A stretch of 10,818 nucleotides of DNA from Flavobacterium sp. GTDB lineage: Bacteria > Bacteroidota > Bacteroidia > Flavobacteriales > Flavobacteriaceae. The position numbers were made by a program, and so were the translations under genes. The stretch covers positions 1-10,818 of the forward strand of contig JASLED010000040.1 in the NCBI GenBank assembly GCA_030151255.1, in the 5' to 3' direction. The notes beneath the pieces were generated by a model. It did no database searches. It was given only the letters and a program-made list of their open reading frames with translations, and had not been told where the DNA came from. Of this stretch, positions 7,213-10,818 are shown piece by piece. How positions within the stretch are numbered: the stretch's first letter is position 1; each line of letters opens with the position of its first letter.

Positions 7213-8199
7213 CTAATATGTTTTTTTTCCTCTTACAAAGTAAGAGATTATAATAGAATTAGATGTAAAATATTTGTTAATCTTTGATGTTTTCTCTCTT
7301 TTTCTATAGATTGGTATTCGTTTGTAAAATGCAAAATGTGAGCGTACTATGGCAAAACAATGAGCAGGTTTTAGCATAAGTATAAAACGTATTCCTGCAA
7401 TTCCGTCTAGGCATAAACGAATAAAAATTGTAGTGAATTTCCCTTTGTTTGGTAAGTTTTTATAGAGTGTGAGTAGCGAGTTTCTAAAGTTTAAATATGT
7501 TTTTCTAGGATTGTTATATTTTAGAGTTGCTCCTCCGATGTGAAAAACGGTTGAAAAACCACAATATTTAACTGTAAAGCCTTTGTTTTTTGCGCGCCAA
7601 CATAAATCTATTTCTTCTTGATGAGCAAAATAGTTTTCGTCAAAACCATTTAATTCATTAAAAACTTCGTTTCGAATAAATAAACATGCGCCACTTGCCC
7701 AAAATATTTCAATAATATCATTGTATTGACCTAGGTCTTCCTCAATAGAATCAAAAATTCGACCTCTACAATACGGAAAGCCATATTTGTCTATAAAACC
7801 ACCAGCTGCGCCAGCGTATTCAAAATATTGTTTGTTTTTATAATCTAATATTTTAGGTTGAACAATTGCAGTTGAAGGTTCGTTGTTAAAAAGTTCGCTT
7901 ATAGGTTGTAGCCAGTTTTGAGTTACTTCAATATCCGAATTAATTAAAATTAAAATTGGTTCTTTTACATTTTTTAACCCTTCGTTATACCCTTTTGCAT
8001 ATCCGTAGTTTCCTTTATTTTGAATTAAAGTAATATTTGGAAAGGCAGTTTTTACCAATTCTTGACTTCCGTCTGTAGAATCGTTGTCTATTACATAAAG
8101 GTTTGCTTCTGGAGAACAGTTTGTTAAATTGGGTAAGAATTGTTCTAATAATTGTTTTCCGTTCCAATTTAGTACAACAAGTGCAAATTGTTTTGTCAT
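7213..8199 (-). CDS. Family 2 glycosyltransferase
   Basis: This 328-residue protein has a GT-A fold of glycosyltransferase family 2, rhamnosyltransferase-like subgroup. Visible motifs are the N-terminal strand ALVVLNWNG (6-14), the nucleotide-binding VIDNDSTDGS (36-45), NKGNYGYAKGYNEG (61-74), the metal-binding NSD (87-89, a variant DXD), a WASGACLFIR acceptor-site segment (167-176), and HQEEIDLCWR (193-202), which should hold the catalytic base. The C-terminal ~75 residues (from about 255) are basic with semi-hydrophobic stretches and could associate with the membrane. Donor and acceptor sugars cannot be predicted, but the family usually builds cell-surface polysaccharide or glycolipid on the cytoplasmic side. 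It starts 11 nt after the HsdR-N gene and is probably co-transcribed with it. No clear hairpin follows; the OmpA lipoprotein promoter lies just downstream. Confidence 0.92.
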   Translation of the reverse strand: MTKQFALVVLNWNGKQLLEQFLPNLTNCSPEANLYVIDNDSTDGSQELVKTAFPNITLIQNKGNYGYAKGYNEGLKNVKEPILILINSDIEVTQNWLQPISELFNNEPSTAIVQPKILDYKNKQYFEYAGAAGGFIDKYGFPYCRGRIFDSIEEDLGQYNDIIEIFWASGACLFIRNEVFNELNGFDENYFAHQEEIDLCWRAKNKGFTVKYCGFSTVFHIGGATLKYNNPRKTYLNFRNSLLTLYKNLPNKGKFTTIFIRLCLDGIAGIRFILMLKPAHCFAIVRSHFAFYKRIPIYRKREKTSKINKYFTSNSIIISYFVRGKKTY

Positions 8200-8210
8200 T
8201 TATTGTTGAG

Positions 8211-8660
8211 TTATTTTGAGTTATAGTTGGCTAAAGATGGTAAAAAATGATAGGTTTCTTTTTCGTAATCCATCTGGCAGTAATAATTTTGCAAACCGTT
8301 GGTAACGTATAAGAAATCGGCTCTTAATTGAAAATTGTATCTTGCAATTTGATCAAATGTAGCTTGATTAATAGTTATATTCGGGGCTTTACATTCTATT
8401 AAAACACTTATTTCGCCATTTGGTTTAAAAATTACTACATCATATCGTTTGTTCATTCCGTTTATTTTTACAATTTTTTCTACACTAATTAATGATTTAG
8501 GATAACCCTTATTTTCAATTAAATCATGTACCACATGCTGTCTTACCCATTCTTCTGGCGTAAGTAGAATAAATTTTTTACGTATAACATCAAAAATGGC
8601 TATTTTATTTTCACTATTTTTGAATCGAAAATTAAAAGATGGGAAGTTTAATCTTTGCAT
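8211..8660 (-). CDS. Stand-alone HsdR N-terminal-like PD-(D/E)xK protein
   Basis: This 149-residue protein matches the HSDR_N_2-type nuclease fold found at the N-terminus of type I restriction enzyme R subunits. Asp74 (RYDVVIF), Glu89 and Lys91 (IECKAPN) form the PD-(D/E)xK signature, and Gln104...Tyr108 (QIARY) matches the QxxxY motif of HsdR nucleases. All the residues expected for metal-dependent DNA cleavage are therefore present. There is no helicase motor, and no methylase or specificity subunit nearby, so it is not a working type I restriction system. Such short proteins are common in Bacteroidetes, where databases label them after HsdR; their function is not known to me. It is the first gene of a probable operon with the glycosyltransferase and is divergent from holA with only 52 nt between start codons. 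A role in DNA repair or processing is speculation. Confidence 0.85.
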   Translation of the reverse strand: MQRLNFPSFNFRFKNSENKIAIFDVIRKKFILLTPEEWVRQHVVHDLIENKGYPKSLISVEKIVKINGMNKRYDVVIFKPNGEISVLIECKAPNITINQATFDQIARYNFQLRADFLYVTNGLQNYYCQMDYEKETYHFLPSLANYNSK

Positions 8661-8664
8661 AATA

Positions 8665-8694
8665 CAAAGATATTTCTTTATAGGAACAGAACAA
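8665..8694 (-). promoter_or_regulatory. Promoter of the HsdR-N/glycosyltransferase operon, probably leaderless
   Basis: On the minus strand TTG (8694-8692), a 19-nt spacer and TATCTTTG (8672-8665) fit the Bacteroidetes -33/-7 consensus with an exact -7 match. The -7 box ends only 4 nt before the ATG at 8660, so transcription should start at or next to the start codon and give a leaderless message. The -33 box lies in the short gap shared with holA. Confidence 0.65.
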
Positions 8695-8712
8695 TTTTAA
8701 CTAAAGTTTATT

Positions 8713-9717
8713 TTGGAAGAAATAAAAGAGATTATCAGAAATATCAAGAAAAAAGATATTGCTCCGGTTTATTTTTTAATGGGCGATGAGCCATATTACA
8801 TCGATAATATTGCCGATTTTATTGAAGCTAATGTACTAAATGAAGAAGAAAAAGGTTTTAACCAAATGATTCTTTATGGAAGAGATGTAACTATAAATGA
8901 TATTGTATCAAACGCGAAACGCTATCCGTTAATGGCAGATAAACAAGTGATTATTGTAAAAGAAGCACAAGATTTGGCGCGAACTATAGATCAATTGGAA
9001 GATTATCTAGAACAGCCTCAACCTTCAACAGTATTAGTGTTTTGTTATAAATATAAAACAATAGACAAACGAAAAAAACTTTACAAATCACTACAAAAAA
9101 ATGCAGTTCTTTTTGAAAGTAATAAGTTAAAGGATTATAAATTAGAAGATTGGTTGAAACAAATGGTACACAAAAAAGGATATCATATAGAGCCTAAAGC
9201 AACGGCTATGTTGATTGAATTTTTAGGAAACGATTTGTCTAAAATAGCAAATGAAATAGAAAAACTGACTATTATTTTGCAACATGAAAAAAGTATTACA
9301 GCCGAAATTGTTGAGCGAAATATAGGCATAAGTAAAGACTATAATAATTTTGAGTTGATGAAAGCAATTGTAGATAGAAATCAGCTTCAGGCATATAAAA
9401 TAGCAGGATTTTTTGCTCAAAATCCAAAAAACAATCCGTTTGTAGTAACAATTGGAACGGTTTATGCATATTTTTCAAAACTATTGCTTTATCACGGACT
9501 AAAAGATAAATCTCCTCAAAATGTAATGAAGAATTTAAAAATAGTTCAGTATGCAATTAAAGATTATGAAATAGGTTTTCGTACCTATCCAATGAAACAC
9601 GTAAGTAAAATATTAGCACATTTAAAAGATATGGACTTAAAAGGAAAAGGAGTAGGAGCAAACCAAATGTCTTCTGACGATTTATTGAAGGAAATGCTAA
9701 TGAAAATATTTAATTAA
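8713..9717 (+). CDS. holA: DNA polymerase III subunit delta
   Basis: This 334-residue protein is the delta subunit of the clamp loader, which opens the beta sliding clamp during replication. The N-terminal domain has the family hallmark PVYFLMGDEPYYID (18-31), followed by RYPLMADKQVIIVKEA (70-85) and VLVFCYKYKTIDKRKK (107-122). The middle helical domain contains LGNDLSKIANEIEKL (171-185), and the C-terminal domain ends with LKDMDLKGKGVG and a short helix. Length is normal. The start is TTG at 8713: an in-frame stop lies at 8698-8700, and the next ATG (Met23) would remove the conserved N-terminal strand, so only TTG 8713 or ATT 8710 are possible. No clear promoter is seen in the gap. A TATTTTTG at 8615-8622, inside the divergent gene, is a weak candidate that lacks a -33 box. 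A small membrane protein gene follows after one base. Confidence 0.95.
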   Translation: MEEIKEIIRNIKKKDIAPVYFLMGDEPYYIDNIADFIEANVLNEEEKGFNQMILYGRDVTINDIVSNAKRYPLMADKQVIIVKEAQDLARTIDQLEDYLEQPQPSTVLVFCYKYKTIDKRKKLYKSLQKNAVLFESNKLKDYKLEDWLKQMVHKKGYHIEPKATAMLIEFLGNDLSKIANEIEKLTIILQHEKSITAEIVERNIGISKDYNNFELMKAIVDRNQLQAYKIAGFFAQNPKNNPFVVTIGTVYAYFSKLLLYHGLKDKSPQNVMKNLKIVQYAIKDYEIGFRTYPMKHVSKILAHLKDMDLKGKGVGANQMSSDDLLKEMLMKIFN

Positions 9718-9718
9718 A

Positions 9719-9907
9719 ATGGCGAATAATTTAAACAAAAACAAAGTTTTAGGATATGCAACCTTGATAATGATTTTTATGGGAATCTTATTAATAGCAT
9801 TAGGTCTTTTAAAGTATTCTGAAATTGCTGGCTGGGGATTTTCAGTTGTAGGCATTGGTTTTTTTGCTATTGCATGGGTGTTTAATGCCTTAAAAGGAAG
9901 AGTATAA
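9719..9907 (+). CDS. Small two-helix inner-membrane protein linked to holA
   Basis: This 62-residue protein has a short polar, lysine-containing N-terminus (MANNLNKNK), a first membrane helix (about 10-31), a short loop with KYSEIAGW, a second helix (about 38-56) and a basic tail ALKGRV. Both ends are probably cytoplasmic by the positive-inside rule. The ATG lies one base after the holA stop, so translation is likely coupled and the gene shares the holA transcript, which ends at the terminator from 9928. It resembles a small flavobacterial membrane-protein family that I believe databases name after CAL67264, but I cannot confirm the match. The function is unknown. An overlapping minus-strand frame exists, but the membrane-helix pattern and the coupling support the plus strand. 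Confidence 0.8.
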   Translation: MANNLNKNKVLGYATLIMIFMGILLIALGLLKYSEIAGWGFSVVGIGFFAIAWVFNALKGRV

Positions 9908-9927
9908 ATCAACTTCAAAAAAGAAAT

Positions 9928-9963
9928 AAAAAATCCCTGTCAATTCAGATAGGGATTTTTTTT
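9928..9963. terminator. Bidirectional terminator between holA operon and RNA methyltransferase
   Basis: AAAAATCCCTGTC pairs with GATAGGGATTTTT (one G-T wobble, loop AATTCA), flanked by an A-run on the left and eight T residues on the right (9956-9963). It lies 21 nt past the small membrane protein and 5 nt before the stop of the minus-strand methyltransferase, so it can serve both convergent transcripts. Confidence 0.85.
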
Positions 9964-9967
9964 ATGC

Positions 9968-10765
9968 TTAAATAAAATTACGTTGTCTTTTTGCTTCAAA
10001 AAGCAGAATAGAAGCTGCAACAGAAACATTCATAGAATCGATAACTCCACTCATTGGAATGATAATATTTTGGGTACAAGTATCTCTCCAAGGTTGTGTA
10101 AGTCCGGTAGATTCTGTTCCTACAATAAAAGCAGTAGGCGCGGTATAGTCTTGTGTATGATATGAACAAGAATTTTGCAATGTTGCCGCATAAGAATTAA
10201 TACCTTGTAATTTTAAAAATTCAATAGTTTCTTCGGTTGTAGCCGTTGCAATTTGGTTGGTAAAAATACATCCTACACTAGATCGAATAATATTCGGATT
10301 ATATAAATCTGTTTTAGGATTGGCAATAATAACAGCATCAATATTTGCGGCATCAGCTGTGCGTAGCATTGCGCCTAAATTTCCTGGTTTTTCGGTAGCT
10401 TCTGCAACTAAAATAATCGGATTTTTTGGTAGCTTTAATTCTGCCAAAGTATGCATTTTTGTTTTTGCAATTGCAATTACACCTTCTGTAGTATCTCTGT
10501 AAGCTAGCTTTTGATAAATTTCTTTTGAAATTTCGATTAGGCTAATATTTGGAAGAATAAAAGGTTCTAAAGCTTGCAATGAAATAATTTCTGGGCAATA
10601 CAAAAGCGTTTGTAAAATATAGTTCCCGTTGGTTGCCAATTCTATTTCTCTAACACCTTCAATGATAAAAAGTCCTTCTTTTTTTCTATTTCTTGCTTTA
10701 TCTTGTAATTGAATAATAGTTTTTATCAGCGGATTTTGTGCACTTTCAATTCGTTTTATTATCAT
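9968..10765 (-). CDS. TrmH/SpoU family RNA 2'-O-methyltransferase
   Basis: This 265-residue SPOUT-class enzyme should transfer a methyl group from S-adenosylmethionine to a ribose 2'-OH in rRNA or tRNA. The N-terminal ~100 residues form the substrate-binding domain of the family, with IESAQNPLIK, then RKKEGLFIIEG (28-37), and LAYRDTTEGVIAI (87-99). The catalytic domain has motif 1 NLGAMLRTADA (129-139) with Asn129 and Arg135, motif 2 VGTESTGL (215-222), and motif 3 IPMSGVIDSMNVSVAASILLF (236-256) with Ser244 and Asn246. The pattern is closest to RlmB/TsnR-like 23S rRNA methyltransferases, but the target nucleoside cannot be assigned. Length is typical, and the ATG at 10765 precedes the conserved start. 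No promoter is evident in the 53 nt left before the window edge. It ends against the shared hairpin with the holA operon. Confidence 0.93.
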   Translation of the reverse strand: MIIKRIESAQNPLIKTIIQLQDKARNRKKEGLFIIEGVREIELATNGNYILQTLLYCPEIISLQALEPFILPNISLIEISKEIYQKLAYRDTTEGVIAIAKTKMHTLAELKLPKNPIILVAEATEKPGNLGAMLRTADAANIDAVIIANPKTDLYNPNIIRSSVGCIFTNQIATATTEETIEFLKLQGINSYAATLQNSCSYHTQDYTAPTAFIVGTESTGLTQPWRDTCTQNIIIPMSGVIDSMNVSVAASILLFEAKRQRNFI

Positions 10766-10818
10766 AGTTTTAAAAACCTTTAGCTTTGATTTTTAGATAC
10801 ATATTAATCGTTTTTATC

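Noticed and set aside
8211..8660. Remnant of a type I restriction-modification system
   Set aside because: The protein is complete and intact for a stand-alone family, and no hsdM, hsdS or helicase fragments lie nearby.
9697..9918. Minus-strand reading frame opposite the small membrane protein
   Set aside because: It overlaps the end of holA, lacks a sensible domain pattern, and mirrors the membrane-helix codons of the plus-strand gene.
10781..10788. TAGCTTTG on the plus strand near the right edge, a possible promoter for a gene beyond the window
   Set aside because: The -7 match is exact, but no -33 box is at the right distance and the gene it would serve is not visible.

Overview
The window looks like a chromosomal segment of an AT-rich Bacteroidetes, most likely a Flavobacteriaceae member. 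The signs are strongly AT-biased DNA, several promoters with the Bacteroidetes -7 element TAnnTTTG, no Shine-Dalgarno sequences before the starts, lysine/isoleucine/asparagine-rich proteins, and a gene order (holA, HsdR-N protein, glycosyltransferase, OmpA lipoprotein) that I recall from flavobacterial genomes but could not check.

Layout. Positions 1-129 hold the 3' part of a 5S rRNA and the rRNA operon terminator. After about 260 nt of AT-rich leader, a single plus-strand gene (392-2311) encodes a membrane-anchored WbpM/PglF/CapD-type UDP-sugar 4,6-dehydratase. It converges, over one shared hairpin, on a minus-strand pair: the bifunctional (p)ppGpp synthetase/hydrolase Rel (5197-2981) followed by a secreted protein of unknown function (2964-2335). 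Upstream of these, on the minus strand, lie an outer-membrane beta-barrel protein (6010-5375) and an OmpA-domain lipoprotein with a coiled-coil stalk (7115-6285). Each of the two has its own promoter and terminator. Next comes a two-gene unit: an HsdR-N-type PD-(D/E)xK protein (8660-8211) followed by a family 2 glycosyltransferase (8199-7213). Diverging from it on the plus strand are holA, the DNA polymerase III delta subunit (8713-9717, TTG start), and a tightly linked 62-residue membrane protein (9719-9907). These converge on a minus-strand SpoU/TrmH family RNA methyltransferase (10765-9968). The last 53 nt have no gene.

Themes. The content is mainly housekeeping and envelope: translation and the stringent response (5S, Rel, RNA methyltransferase), replication (holA), and the cell surface (sugar dehydratase, glycosyltransferase, OmpA lipoprotein, beta-barrel). 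No gene is broken. I see no mobile element, CRISPR array, tRNA or phage gene, and no convincing undescribed multi-gene system. The least explained parts are the secreted protein behind rel, the orphan nuclease-fold protein with an apparently leaderless promoter, the barrel-only OMP, and the small membrane protein linked to holA.
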